A stretch of DNA of 64,000 nucleotides, taken from NCBI RefSeq assembly GCF_014397245.1, contig NZ_JACLHY010000001.1, forward strand, positions 186,001 to 250,000, in the 5' to 3' direction. The translations under genes and the position numbers were made by a program. This DNA comes from Arenibacter arenosicollis. GTDB lineage: Bacteria; Bacteroidota; Bacteroidia; Flavobacteriales; Flavobacteriaceae. Positions 29,542-38,859 of the stretch are shown piece by piece (positions within the stretch are counted from its first letter, which is position 1; each line of letters starts with the position of its first letter). Under the pieces are notes generated by a model, which made no database searches, was not told where the DNA came from, and was given only the letters and a program-made list of their open reading frames with translations.

Positions 29542-29782
29542 GTAGCCTTCAATATTTTCAAAAACGCAATTATTAAACTTTGTACGAATATACATCTTTT
29601 TTAGATATAATGATATTTTGACCAACTTCAATACTATTTTAACATTTATCTAAATTTAGTCTTACTACTTAAATCATTGTATTATTTTTACACCTCTGAT
29701 TTTATATATTCATATTTGAGCCAAAAAGGTCCAAATGCTTTTGTATTTTTAGCAGTATATTCACCTTGAAAAAAAATCACCT

Positions 29783-30802
29783 TTGAAAAAGAAAATCACC
29801 CTCAAACATATTGCAAGGGAATTAGGGGTTTCCATTTCCACAGTTTCCAAAGCATTGAAAAATAGTGAGGAAATTGGGGCGGACACTAAGGAGAAGGTCC
29901 AGGCTTTTGCCAAACTATATAACTACAAGCCCAATAATATTGCCATCAGCTTAAAGAACAAGCGCACCAAGAATATTGGGGTAATTATTCCTGACATTGT
30001 CCACCATTTTTTTACTACTGTGTTTAGGGGCATTGAAAAATACGCCAACGCCAAAGGTTATAATGTCATTGTATGTGTATCCGACGAATCTTTCGACAGG
30101 GAGGTCATCAATATGGAATTATTGGCCAATGGAAGTATAGACGGATTTATAATGGCCCTTTCTGCCGGTACACAATTAAAGAACGACTATAACCATTTGA
30201 AGGAAGTTACCGAACAAGGAATTCCCTTAGTGTTGTTTGATCGTGTAACTGAGGATATAAAATGTGATAAAGTCATTATCAATGACAAAAAAGGTGCCTA
30301 CAACGCCGTGACCAAATTCATAAAAGACGGCCGGAAAAGAATTGCCATGATCACTACTGAGGACTATTTTAGTGTTAGTAGGGAAAGAGCTGCTGGTTAT
30401 CGCGACGCATTGTCCGATAATGGAATTGCCTTTAACGAGGATTTGATCCTAAAATTTCCTTCCATGACCATTGATGAAAAGGTGATTGAAGATTTTTTTA
30501 ATCGTGAAAAAGTAGACGCCGTACTGAGTGTGAATGAAATTTTTGCCATCCACAGCATGAGGTTGGTACAAAGCAAGGGCTTAAAAATTCCAGAGGATAT
30601 TTCCTTTATTGGTTTTACGGATGGTCTTTTGTCCAAATACGCCTCTCCAGGGCTAACGGCAGTGGCACAACATGGCGAGCATATGGGAGAAATAGCTGCA
30701 GAAATGCTTATTGAAAAAGTAGAAAGTGAGTTGGAGGAGGAAACTTACACCACAAGGGTTTTGGAGCCCACTATAATAGAACGGGGATCAACCGTGAATT
30801 AG
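29783..30802 (+). CDS. LacI family transcriptional regulator
   Basis: This 339-residue protein has an N-terminal LacI HTH (TLKHIARELGVSISTVSKAL, residues 5-24). Hinge residues follow (YNYKPNNIAISLKNKRTKNI), then a periplasmic-binding-protein-like ligand domain (IGVIIPDIVHHFFTTVFRGI; AVLSVNEIFAIHSMRL; DISFIGFTDG). The start is a TTG at 29783; the frame just upstream does not offer an ATG. It is transcribed away from susCD and toward pgmB and GH65, so it very likely controls the maltodextrin genes through the palindrome at 29532. The effector is unknown. Confidence 0.93.
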   Translation: MKKKITLKHIARELGVSISTVSKALKNSEEIGADTKEKVQAFAKLYNYKPNNIAISLKNKRTKNIGVIIPDIVHHFFTTVFRGIEKYANAKGYNVIVCVSDESFDREVINMELLANGSIDGFIMALSAGTQLKNDYNHLKEVTEQGIPLVLFDRVTEDIKCDKVIINDKKGAYNAVTKFIKDGRKRIAMITTEDYFSVSRERAAGYRDALSDNGIAFNEDLILKFPSMTIDEKVIEDFFNREKVDAVLSVNEIFAIHSMRLVQSKGLKIPEDISFIGFTDGLLSKYASPGLTAVAQHGEHMGEIAAEMLIEKVESELEEETYTTRVLEPTIIERGSTVN

Positions 30803-30968
30803 GTTTAACAATATTACATTTAGAAAGCTGGTCGTTGAAAAAGGAGCTAGCCTAGTATACCCGTTATTCTAGGAAATTTAAAAGTGGGATGCGAGCGTCC
30901 TGACACTCTCCGCTATGATAAATCTAATTTTTGTAACCCTGCCAGATTTTAATTGATATCATTAAAGA

Positions 30969-31622
30969 ATGAAGAAAACAGGATTTATATTTGATTTGGA
31001 TGGTGTTATTGTAGACACCGCCAAATACCATTATTTGGCATGGAGAAAATTAGCCAATGCTCTAGGCTTTGAATTCACCCAAGAACAAAATGAACAATTT
31101 AAAGGGGTTAGTCGCAAAAGATGCTTGGAAATCCTTTTGGATATTGGCGGCATCCACGCCTCACAAGAACAATTTAACAATTGGCTGATAGAGAAGAATG
31201 AGGATTATTTGTCCCTTATTGAGAAGATGGATGAATCTGAAATCCTGCCGGATGTCCAAAAAGTACTTACTCTTCTTAAAAAACATAATATGCCAATTGC
31301 ACTAGGGTCAGCAAGTAAAAATGCCCGTCCTATTTTGGAAAAGGTAAAATTAATGGATTATTTTGATGTCATTGTAGACGGCACCCACGTTACCAAAGCC
31401 AAGCCCGATCCAGAAGTTTTTTTGATAGCCGCTGAACAACTTGGGGTGCGTCCCGAAGATTGTGTAGTCTTTGAAGATGCAGTTGCAGGAATAGAAGCCG
31501 CCAACAATGCGGGAATGCTGAGCATAGGCATAGGCGAAGCAAAAGTGCTTTCCAAGGCAAAATTTGTATTTGCGAATTTTACGGAAATTGATGTTAAATT
31601 CATAAATCGCCTTATGAAATAA
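30969..31622 (+). CDS. pgmB: beta-phosphoglucomutase
   Basis: This is a 217-residue HAD-superfamily enzyme. The nucleophile motif is FDLDGVIVDT (Asp9/Asp11), followed by the cap helix YHYLAWRKLANALGF and the KGVSRKRCLEILL substrate loop seen in beta-PGM. Then come GSASKNARPILEKV (motif II) and KPDPEVFLIAAEQLGV with FEDAVAGIEAA (motifs III/IV). It turns beta-D-glucose 1-phosphate, the product of the neighbouring GH65 phosphorylase, into glucose 6-phosphate. It is directly upstream of that gene with a 105-base gap. A 166-base gap after lacI holds no gene. Confidence 0.93.
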   Translation: MKKTGFIFDLDGVIVDTAKYHYLAWRKLANALGFEFTQEQNEQFKGVSRKRCLEILLDIGGIHASQEQFNNWLIEKNEDYLSLIEKMDESEILPDVQKVLTLLKKHNMPIALGSASKNARPILEKVKLMDYFDVIVDGTHVTKAKPDPEVFLIAAEQLGVRPEDCVVFEDAVAGIEAANNAGMLSIGIGEAKVLSKAKFVFANFTEIDVKFINRLMK

Positions 31623-31727
31623 AGTTTAGGGTGAACATTGACAATATTTGGTTAATTTGGTAATTTCTGGTTTGAAAACAACAGAAACCCCATACGCCTA
31701 TTACGATAACGCACAAACACTAGCATA

Positions 31728-34043
31728 ATGAATCAAGATTACATAAAGCCCAACAACTGGTCTATCATTGAGGAAGGATTTGAAAAGGACAGTGTAAAAT
31801 CCTCCGAAAGTTTATTCAGTCTTGGGAACGGAGCCATGGGTCAACGTGCCAATTTTGAAGAAAAATATACAGGTCCAACTTTTCAAGGAAGCTATATAGG
31901 TGGGGTGTACTACCCAGATAAAACACGGGTCGGCTGGTGGAAAAATGGCTATCCCGAGTATTTTGCAAAAGTATTGAACGCTCCTAATTGGATTGGAATA
32001 AATGTACTTATCAATGGGGAAACCTTAGATCTAAATACCTGTAAAAATGTAGCAGACTTTCGGAGGGAATTAAACATGCAGGAAGGATGGTATACCCGGA
32101 GTTTTAGGGCAACCCTGCCCAATGATGCCGTTATAGAGGTAAAGATTACGCGATTCCTAAGTTTGGACCATGATGAAGTGGGTGCCATTAAATATGAAAT
32201 CACTCCAATAAACCAAGATACTTCTATAGCTTTTCACCCTTATATAGATAGCGGCATAACCAATGAGGACACCAATTGGGACGACCAATTTTGGAACACT
32301 ACCGGGGTTTCATCGGATGGTTTTCAGGCGTTTATTGAGGCCCATACCATGAAGACCAATTTCTCTACCTGCACATTTATGGAGTCCAGGTTGTACCATA
32401 ACAATAATCTGGAAAAAGAAAAGCCCTTGGAGGCAATTTCCGAGACTACAATAGTTCATCACTTTAAAAAGGACATCAAAAAAGGGGATACTCTATCATT
32501 GATTAAATTTGGTGGTTATACGGTCTCTACAAACCATAAGGCCAATGAATTGATCTCGGCTGCAAAAAAGGCCTTGCACAAGGTAACCGAATTAGGTTTT
32601 GATGCCCTACTGGAGCTACAAAAAAAATCCTGGGCCAAAATATGGGAAATGAGCGATATCATGATCGATGGCGATGTAAGGGCGCAACAGGGAATTCGAT
32701 TTAATATTTTTCATTTAAACCAAACTTATTTAGGGAAAGATTCCAGACTTAATATTGGGCCCAAAGGATTCACCGGTGAAAAATACGGCGGTAGTACTTA
32801 CTGGGATACAGAAGCCTATTGTATTCCATTTTATATGGCTACCAAAAACAAAAAAGTAGCAAGAAATCTACTGACCTATAGGTACAATCATTTAGAAAAG
32901 GCCATTGAAAATGCCCGAAAACTAGGGTTTGTAGATGGGGCGGCCCTATACCCAATGGTTACCATGAATGGTGAAGAATGCCATAACGAGTGGGAAATAA
33001 CCTTTGAAGAAATACATCGCAATGGCGCCATAGCCTTTGCCATATATAATTACTACCGGTTTACTGGAGATTACACCTACATCCCGGAAATGGGACTGGA
33101 GGTTTTGATAGGAATAGCGCGTTTTTGGCATCAAAGAGCTACTTTTTCTTCCCAAAAAGACAAATATGTAATTCTAGGGGTCACGGGTCCCAATGAATAC
33201 GAAAACAACGTAAACAACAACTGGTACACGAATTATATTGCCAAATGGTGCATTAATTATGCCCTTCAGGAACTACAAAAGGTAAAAGAGGGCTATCCGG
33301 AGGATTATCATAGAATTATAGGAGTCACCAAACTTTCAGAAAAGGAGACCAAATCCTGGAGCAAGGTGGCCAAAAAAATGTACTTCCCCTATGATGAAAA
33401 ATTAGGTGTTTATTTGCAACAAGATGGCTTCTTGGACAAAGAACTAATCCCTGTGAAAGAATTGAACAAAAAGGATCGACCCATTAACCAGAAATGGAGT
33501 TGGGACCGCATTCTAAGATCGCCTTATATAAAACAGGCAGATACCCTTCAAGGGTTTTATTTCTTTGAAGACCATTTTACCACCGAAGAACTGGAAAAGC
33601 ATTTCGATTTTTACGAACCTTTTACAGTGCACGAATCGTCACTATCCCCATGTGTACATAGTATTCAAGCTGCAAAATTGAACAGAATGGATCAGGCGTA
33701 CGCCTTCTATCTACGTACCTCCAGATTGGATTTGGATGATTACAATAAGGAAGTGAAAGAAGGACTCCATATTACTTCAATGGCAGGCACATGGATGAGC
33801 ATAGTGGAAGGTTTTGGGGGGATGAGGATTTTGGATGATAAATTATCCTTTACCCCAAGAATACCAAAGGAATGGACATCCTACTCCTTCAAGGTAAATT
33901 TTAGAAATAGAATTCTAAAGGTCATGGTTACAGAAAACGAAACTACCTTCGACTTGGAAGGAACGGATGAAATGTCTATTCGGGTAAATGGAAGACGTGT
34001 GGTTTTAACCGCTGGCAAAAAAAACTATTCACCAGCACCTTAG
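31728..34043 (+). CDS. GH65 family glycoside phosphorylase (probably maltose phosphorylase)
   Basis: This is a 771-residue cytoplasmic enzyme without a signal peptide. The hallmark MNGEECHNEWEITFEEIHRN near residue 412 holds the catalytic Glu. FTVHESSLSPCVHS near 632 holds the His-Ser-Ser phosphate-binding loop. GGSTYWDTEAYCIPFY and GVTGPNEYENNVNNNWYTN are also conserved in the family. GH65 phosphorylases split maltose or other alpha-glucobioses with phosphate to give beta-glucose 1-phosphate. The pgmB gene next to it fits maltose phosphorylase, but kojibiose, nigerose or trehalose cannot be ruled out. A strong terminator follows the stop. Confidence 0.92.
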   Translation: MNQDYIKPNNWSIIEEGFEKDSVKSSESLFSLGNGAMGQRANFEEKYTGPTFQGSYIGGVYYPDKTRVGWWKNGYPEYFAKVLNAPNWIGINVLINGETLDLNTCKNVADFRRELNMQEGWYTRSFRATLPNDAVIEVKITRFLSLDHDEVGAIKYEITPINQDTSIAFHPYIDSGITNEDTNWDDQFWNTTGVSSDGFQAFIEAHTMKTNFSTCTFMESRLYHNNNLEKEKPLEAISETTIVHHFKKDIKKGDTLSLIKFGGYTVSTNHKANELISAAKKALHKVTELGFDALLELQKKSWAKIWEMSDIMIDGDVRAQQGIRFNIFHLNQTYLGKDSRLNIGPKGFTGEKYGGSTYWDTEAYCIPFYMATKNKKVARNLLTYRYNHLEKAIENARKLGFVDGAALYPMVTMNGEECHNEWEITFEEIHRNGAIAFAIYNYYRFTGDYTYIPEMGLEVLIGIARFWHQRATFSSQKDKYVILGVTGPNEYENNVNNNWYTNYIAKWCINYALQELQKVKEGYPEDYHRIIGVTKLSEKETKSWSKVAKKMYFPYDEKLGVYLQQDGFLDKELIPVKELNKKDRPINQKWSWDRILRSPYIKQADTLQGFYFFEDHFTTEELEKHFDFYEPFTVHESSLSPCVHSIQAAKLNRMDQAYAFYLRTSRLDLDDYNKEVKEGLHITSMAGTWMSIVEGFGGMRILDDKLSFTPRIPKEWTSYSFKVNFRNRILKVMVTENETTFDLEGTDEMSIRVNGRRVVLTAGKKNYSPAP

Positions 34044-34062
34044 TATTTTAGCATAAAATTAT

Positions 34063-34110
34063 ACAATCCCAAAAATGTTTCAGAAAATACACGATTGGGA
34101 TTGTTTTTTA
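34063..34110 (+). terminator. intrinsic terminator after the GH65 gene
   Basis: A 10-base stem (ACAATCCCAA pairing with TTGGGATTGT) encloses a 22-base loop and is followed by a T run. It lies 20 bases after the GH65 stop, so the GH13 gene probably has its own promoter or depends on read-through. Confidence 0.85.
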
Positions 34111-34256
34111 AAAAAAGTTAAATAAATTGAGGCAAAAGGTGTCGCTGAAAAAAAAATTATTAAAAAATTAACACTAATTCCAAAAACATGTATCATTATT
34201 GCATAGAAAAGCACAATAACACCTAGTTGGCTTTTCTTTCCGAAAAGAAGCATAAA

Positions 34257-36047
34257 ATGAAACAGACCACTGAAATTCGAAAAGCAGTAGTTTACCAAGT
34301 ATTTACCAGATTGTTCGGCAATACCAATACCACCAATAAACCTTGGGGGACCATAGAGGAAAATGGGGTTGGCAAATTCCGTGACTTCACCCAGAAAGCT
34401 TTAAAGGAAATTAAGAATTTGGGAGTAACCCATATATGGTATACGGGTATTCCACATCACGCCCTGGTTAGGGATTATACCGCATACGACATTTCTAACG
34501 ACGACCCGGACATTGTAAAGGGCCGAGCGGGCTCGCCTTATGCCGTCAAGGATTATTACAGCGTTAATCCAGATTTGGCGCATAATCCCAAAAATAGATT
34601 AACGGAGTTTAAAGCCTTAATTACTAGGAGCCATAAAGCGGATTTAAAAGTTATTATTGATATAGTTCCAAATCATATCGCCAGAAAATACGAAGGAAAA
34701 AATAATCCCAAGGGCGTGGTAGATTTTGGGGCCAAAGACAATACAAATGTAGTCTATGACAAGGACAACAATTTCTATTACACTCCAGGAGAGTCCTTTA
34801 CCGTCCCGGATTGGAGAGATGGCTACCTGCCGTTAGGTGGAGAACAAAATAAGTTGGCCGATAACAAATTTACCGAAACTCCCGCAAAATGGACTGGAAA
34901 TGGGTCCCGGTCACCCAAACCCGATTTTAATGATTGGTATGAGACCGTAAAAATTAACTACGGAATTAGTCCGGACGGACATAGGGATTTTGAATCCCTC
35001 CCGGAAGATTTTGGCCATAAAGACTTTTCTGAACATTTTGAGTTTTGGAGAAACAAGGAGGTACCCGATTCCTGGATAAAATTTAGGGATATTGCCCTCT
35101 ACTGGTTGGGCCAGGGAGTGGACGGATTTCGTTATGATATGGCTGAAATGGTTCCCGTGGAATTCTGGAGCTTTATGAATTCGTCCATAAAAATGAATAA
35201 TCCAGATGCATTTTTAATGGCCGAAGTATATAACCCACAGCTATACCGGGATTATATCTTTAAAGGGAAAATGGACTATTTATATGACAAAGTGGAATTT
35301 TATGATTCCTTAAAACATATTATGCAGGGCCATGGGTGGACAGACCACATACCGGTAGTTCAAAGCGGACTCATGGATATTGAGCACCAAATGCTTCATT
35401 TTCTAGAGAATCATGACGAGCAGCGTATTGCCTCCCCGGAATTTTTAGGAAATGCGGACAAGGCCAAACCGGGCATGGTGGTTTCCGCAACCATAAGTAC
35501 CTCACCTACTATGATCTACTTTGGGCAAGAGGTGGGAGAACCGGCCGCCGAAAGTCCTGGGTTTGGGTCACCAAGTAGAACCTCCATCTTCGATTATGTT
35601 GGGGTACCCCACTTTCAACGCTGGGTCAACAATAAAAAATTTGACGGAGGACAATTATCTACAAAAGAGAAAGAACTTAGGACATTTTACAAAAACTTGC
35701 TCAATTTCACCATTAACAGCAGTGCTTTAATGGGCAACTATAGGGATATTCATTTTTTCAACAAGGACACCACAGAATATTACAATCACCATGTCCTGTC
35801 CTTTGTAAGATGGTCCAAAAACGAAAAACTCATTATTATTTCTAATTTTGATGCCGATGAAACATTTGGATTCGATTTAAAACTACCGAGGGACATTGTT
35901 CAGGCATGGGGTCTGCAGAATAAGACATACTATGTAAAGGACGAATTGTTCAAAGATAAGGAGTTTCCCTTGATCATCGAAGATGAAATTGGCCATATCA
36001 GAATAGATATACAACCATTGGAATCATTAATTTTAAGTTTAAAATAG
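34257..36047 (+). CDS. GH13 family alpha-glycosidase (cytoplasmic)
   Basis: I placed the start at the ATG at 34257 (MKQTTEIRKAVVYQVFTRLF); an upstream TTG would add ten unlikely residues. This gives 596 residues without a signal peptide. The GH13 catalytic trio is present: GFRYDMAEM (Asp294 nucleophile), FLMAEVYNP (Glu323 acid/base) and ENHDEQR (Asp387). The barrel strand DIVPNHIAR (VxPNH) is also clear. It probably trims maltodextrins inside the cell to maltose for the GH65 phosphorylase, or acts on branched dextrins. The product and subfamily are not readable from sequence. The glycerophosphodiesterase follows after 16 bases. Confidence 0.9.
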   Translation: MKQTTEIRKAVVYQVFTRLFGNTNTTNKPWGTIEENGVGKFRDFTQKALKEIKNLGVTHIWYTGIPHHALVRDYTAYDISNDDPDIVKGRAGSPYAVKDYYSVNPDLAHNPKNRLTEFKALITRSHKADLKVIIDIVPNHIARKYEGKNNPKGVVDFGAKDNTNVVYDKDNNFYYTPGESFTVPDWRDGYLPLGGEQNKLADNKFTETPAKWTGNGSRSPKPDFNDWYETVKINYGISPDGHRDFESLPEDFGHKDFSEHFEFWRNKEVPDSWIKFRDIALYWLGQGVDGFRYDMAEMVPVEFWSFMNSSIKMNNPDAFLMAEVYNPQLYRDYIFKGKMDYLYDKVEFYDSLKHIMQGHGWTDHIPVVQSGLMDIEHQMLHFLENHDEQRIASPEFLGNADKAKPGMVVSATISTSPTMIYFGQEVGEPAAESPGFGSPSRTSIFDYVGVPHFQRWVNNKKFDGGQLSTKEKELRTFYKNLLNFTINSSALMGNYRDIHFFNKDTTEYYNHHVLSFVRWSKNEKLIIISNFDADETFGFDLKLPRDIVQAWGLQNKTYYVKDELFKDKEFPLIIEDEIGHIRIDIQPLESLILSLK

Positions 36048-36063
36048 ATTAGCGCATTACATT

Positions 36064-36816
36064 ATGAAAACATCATCACTAGTTGGAACATTATTCCTAT
36101 TACTATTAATTTTAAGTTGTGACAATATGAACAAACCCTTGGTTATTGGCCATAGAGGTGCCATGGGGCATGAAACGGAAAACACCTTGGCATCCATACA
36201 AAAAGCAATAGATCTTGGTGCGGATATGATAGAAATCGACGTTTTTAAAATAAAAAGTGGTGAAACCGTAGTATTCCACGATAAAGATGTGGAAAGACTT
36301 ACCGATAGTGTTGGAAAAATAGAGGACTATAATTTTGAAGACCTGCAGAAATTAACCTTGGTCGGCAACCACAAAATTCCTACCCTGCAGGAGGTGCTGA
36401 ATGTAATTGATAAAAAAGTACAATTAAACATTGAGCTTAAGGGCTCCAATACGGCTGATAGGGTAAACTTTATTATAAATTACTACATAAAGGAAAAAGG
36501 TTGGCCTATTGATAAATTCCTTATTTCCAGTTTTAGATGGGATGAACTTCAGGCCATGCGAAAGCTCAACAATAAAGTACCGATTGCCATCCTAATAAGT
36601 GGCGATCCATTGGAAGCGTTGGACATTGCCAACGAATTAGGAGCTGTCGCCATCAACCCATACTTTGAAGATTTGACCTTGGAGAATGTTCACGAGATGA
36701 AAAAAGCCGGATTTAAAATCTATCCATGGACCGTAAATGAACCAGAAGAAATTGAAGCGGTAGAGCGATTGGGAGTAGACGGCATCATCACCAATTTTCC
36801 AGAACGCATTAATTAA
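36064..36816 (+). CDS. glycerophosphodiester phosphodiesterase lipoprotein
   Basis: This 250-residue protein has a lipobox at LILSC (Cys19). The GDPD signature follows: IGHRGAMGHETENTLAS (His-Arg and Glu), then DMIEIDVFKIKSG and VVFHDKDVERLTD. It closes with KIYPWTVNEPEEIEAV and GVDGIITNFPE. It hydrolyses glycerophosphodiesters to glycerol 3-phosphate at the envelope. It sits 16 bases after the GH13 gene and 1 base overlaps the flavoprotein (TAATG). The nearby glpF and glpK genes suggest a shared glycerol theme. Confidence 0.92.
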   Translation: MKTSSLVGTLFLLLLILSCDNMNKPLVIGHRGAMGHETENTLASIQKAIDLGADMIEIDVFKIKSGETVVFHDKDVERLTDSVGKIEDYNFEDLQKLTLVGNHKIPTLQEVLNVIDKKVQLNIELKGSNTADRVNFIINYYIKEKGWPIDKFLISSFRWDELQAMRKLNNKVPIAILISGDPLEALDIANELGAVAINPYFEDLTLENVHEMKKAGFKIYPWTVNEPEEIEAVERLGVDGIITNFPERIN

Positions 36817-38105
36817 TGTTCGATGTCATTGTACTAGGAGGAGGTGCCGCCGGTTTTTATGGCGCCATACACATTGCGGAGTCCAATCCCAAGTTGCAAG
36901 TGGCAATCTTGGAACGCGGCAAAGATGTATTGGGCAAAGTTAAAGTATCCGGGGGTGGACGCTGTAACGTTACCCATGCCGAATTTGACCCCAAAGAACT
37001 TACCAAAAATTACCCTAGGGGAGAAAGGGAACTATTAGGTCCGTTCCACAACTATTGTACTGGTGATACAATGGCTTTCTTTGAAAAACGAGGAGTGCCA
37101 TTGAACATTGAAGCTGATGGCAGAATGTTCCCCTCTACTAATTCTTCCCAAACTATCATAGACTGTTTTGTTGGGGAAACAGAGCGACTTGGAATTAAAG
37201 TACTCAAGAACAGTTCCGTTGTCGGGATAACACCATTGGACAAAAATAAAGGGAAGGACGATTACTCCTGGGAAATTAAATCGATTAGAAACTCCTACAA
37301 AGCCAAAAAAATATTGGTTGCCACAGGTAGCAATCCTAAAATATGGGAGCTATTAAGACAAATGGGGCATACCATAGTCCCACCGGTACCTTCACTGTTC
37401 ACCTTTAATATTAAGGATGAAAGAATTACCGGCATACAAGGGGTGAGTACCAACGCCAGCATCAAGATAGTTCCCACCAAGGTAAATAATGGTAAATACA
37501 AGGCGGCCTTAAAAAACTATACCATACACCCATCGGACCTAGAGTCCGAAGGCCCCCTCTTAATAACACATTGGGGAATGAGCGGTCCTGGAATATTGAG
37601 GCTATCGGCTTGGGGGGCTCAGTTGCTGAATGAGTTAAATTATAAGTTTTCAATAAAAATAAATTGGCTTCCAGCCTATCATGAGGAAGGAGTGCTAAGT
37701 CAACTTCAACAAATAAAGGAAATCGAAGGCAAGAAAACAGTCCTTCGCACCAAAGCGTTTCAACTTCCAAAGCGATTATGGATCAGTCTGGTAAAAGCGT
37801 CGGGCATTTCAGATACCGATAAATGGGCGGATATTTCCAAAAATCAAATACAAAACTTAGCGAAGCAATTAACGAATTCCAAGTTTAATGTAGATGGGAA
37901 AAGCACCTTCAAGGAGGAATTTGTCACTGCCGGAGGGGTAGACCTAAAAGAAATCAATTTTAAAACTTACGAAAGTAAAATACTTCCCAACCTCTTTTTT
38001 GCCGGGGAAGTAATCAATATAGATGCCATTACTGGTGGATTTAACTTTCAGAATGCTTGGACCGGGGCATATATTGCGGCTCAAGCAATTGCAAAAGGTC
38101 TATAA
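36816..38105 (+). CDS. NAD(P)/FAD-dependent oxidoreductase (HI0933/BaiN family)
   Basis: This is a 429-residue soluble flavoprotein. The Rossmann loop is VIVLGGGAAGFYGAI at residues 3-17, followed by VSGGGRCNVTHAEF, the hallmark of the HI0933-like family. It ends with VTAGGVDLKEINFKTYES and FFAGEVINIDAITGGFNFQNAW, the second FAD contact. Family members are poorly characterised flavoproteins (BaiN acts on bile acids in one lineage, which is not implied here). It begins on the last base of the glycerophosphodiesterase stop, so the genes are coupled. It ends tail to tail with glpF. Confidence 0.88.
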   Translation: MFDVIVLGGGAAGFYGAIHIAESNPKLQVAILERGKDVLGKVKVSGGGRCNVTHAEFDPKELTKNYPRGERELLGPFHNYCTGDTMAFFEKRGVPLNIEADGRMFPSTNSSQTIIDCFVGETERLGIKVLKNSSVVGITPLDKNKGKDDYSWEIKSIRNSYKAKKILVATGSNPKIWELLRQMGHTIVPPVPSLFTFNIKDERITGIQGVSTNASIKIVPTKVNNGKYKAALKNYTIHPSDLESEGPLLITHWGMSGPGILRLSAWGAQLLNELNYKFSIKINWLPAYHEEGVLSQLQQIKEIEGKKTVLRTKAFQLPKRLWISLVKASGISDTDKWADISKNQIQNLAKQLTNSKFNVDGKSTFKEEFVTAGGVDLKEINFKTYESKILPNLFFAGEVINIDAITGGFNFQNAWTGAYIAAQAIAKGL

Positions 38106-38112
38106 AAACGGA

Positions 38113-38841
38113 TCAACTCAATAGTAACATCAACAAGGCAGCCATTGTAGCTCCAATGATAGGACCAACTACGGGTATCCAAGCATAACCCCAATCGCTT
38201 CCTCCCTTACCCTTTATGGGCATGATAGCGTGCATTATACGAGGTCCAAGATCTCTGGCAGGATTTATGGCATAGCCTGTGGTACCACCCAAGGAAAGAC
38301 CTATCGCCCAAACTAGAAAAGCAACTGGAAGTGCCCCCAGAGACCCTAATCCTATTACCGTTTCCGTTTCGGTTATTGAGGCATCCGTAAAATAGAGTAC
38401 CACAAATACCAAGGTAAAAGTACCCACTACTTCACTAAATAAATTATTAATGGGATTCCTTATAGCCGGAGCAGTACAAAATACCGCTTTTTTGGTGTCC
38501 TGGTCCTCAGTTGCATCAAAATGATCTTTGTAAAAGAGCCAAACGATCAAGGCACCCAACATGGCCCCTATGAATTGCCCCAATACATAGGTGGGGACCA
38601 AGGCCCATTCAAACTTCTCGGCAACCGCCAGTCCAATGCTAACGGCCGGATTCAGATGTGCCCCGCTATAGGGTGCGGCAACCGCCACCCCCACGTACAC
38701 GGCCAATCCCCAGGCAGTGGTAATCACCATCCAGCCCATGTCGTTAGATTTTGTTTTGTTAAGTATTACGTTGGCTACTACTCCGCCCCCCAAAAGGATC
38801 AGAAAAAAAGTGCCGATGATTTCAGCAATAAATGGAGTCAT
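38113..38841 (-). CDS. glpF: MIP family glycerol facilitator (GlpF-type aquaporin)
   Basis: This is a 242-residue protein with six membrane segments and both NPA half-helices: AHLNPAVSIG and AINPARDLGPR. The Asp after NPAR is typical of glyceroporins rather than water channels. It follows glpK by 18 bases in the same direction, which supports glycerol uptake and immediate phosphorylation. A G-G-G-V-V-A-N-V segment in the first helix is normal for the family. Confidence 0.93.
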   Translation of the reverse strand: MTPFIAEIIGTFFLILLGGGVVANVILNKTKSNDMGWMVITTAWGLAVYVGVAVAAPYSGAHLNPAVSIGLAVAEKFEWALVPTYVLGQFIGAMLGALIVWLFYKDHFDATEDQDTKKAVFCTAPAIRNPINNLFSEVVGTFTLVFVVLYFTDASITETETVIGLGSLGALPVAFLVWAIGLSLGGTTGYAINPARDLGPRIMHAIMPIKGKGGSDWGYAWIPVVGPIIGATMAALLMLLLS

Positions 38842-38859
38842 ATTTAGTTGGTTTATTAT

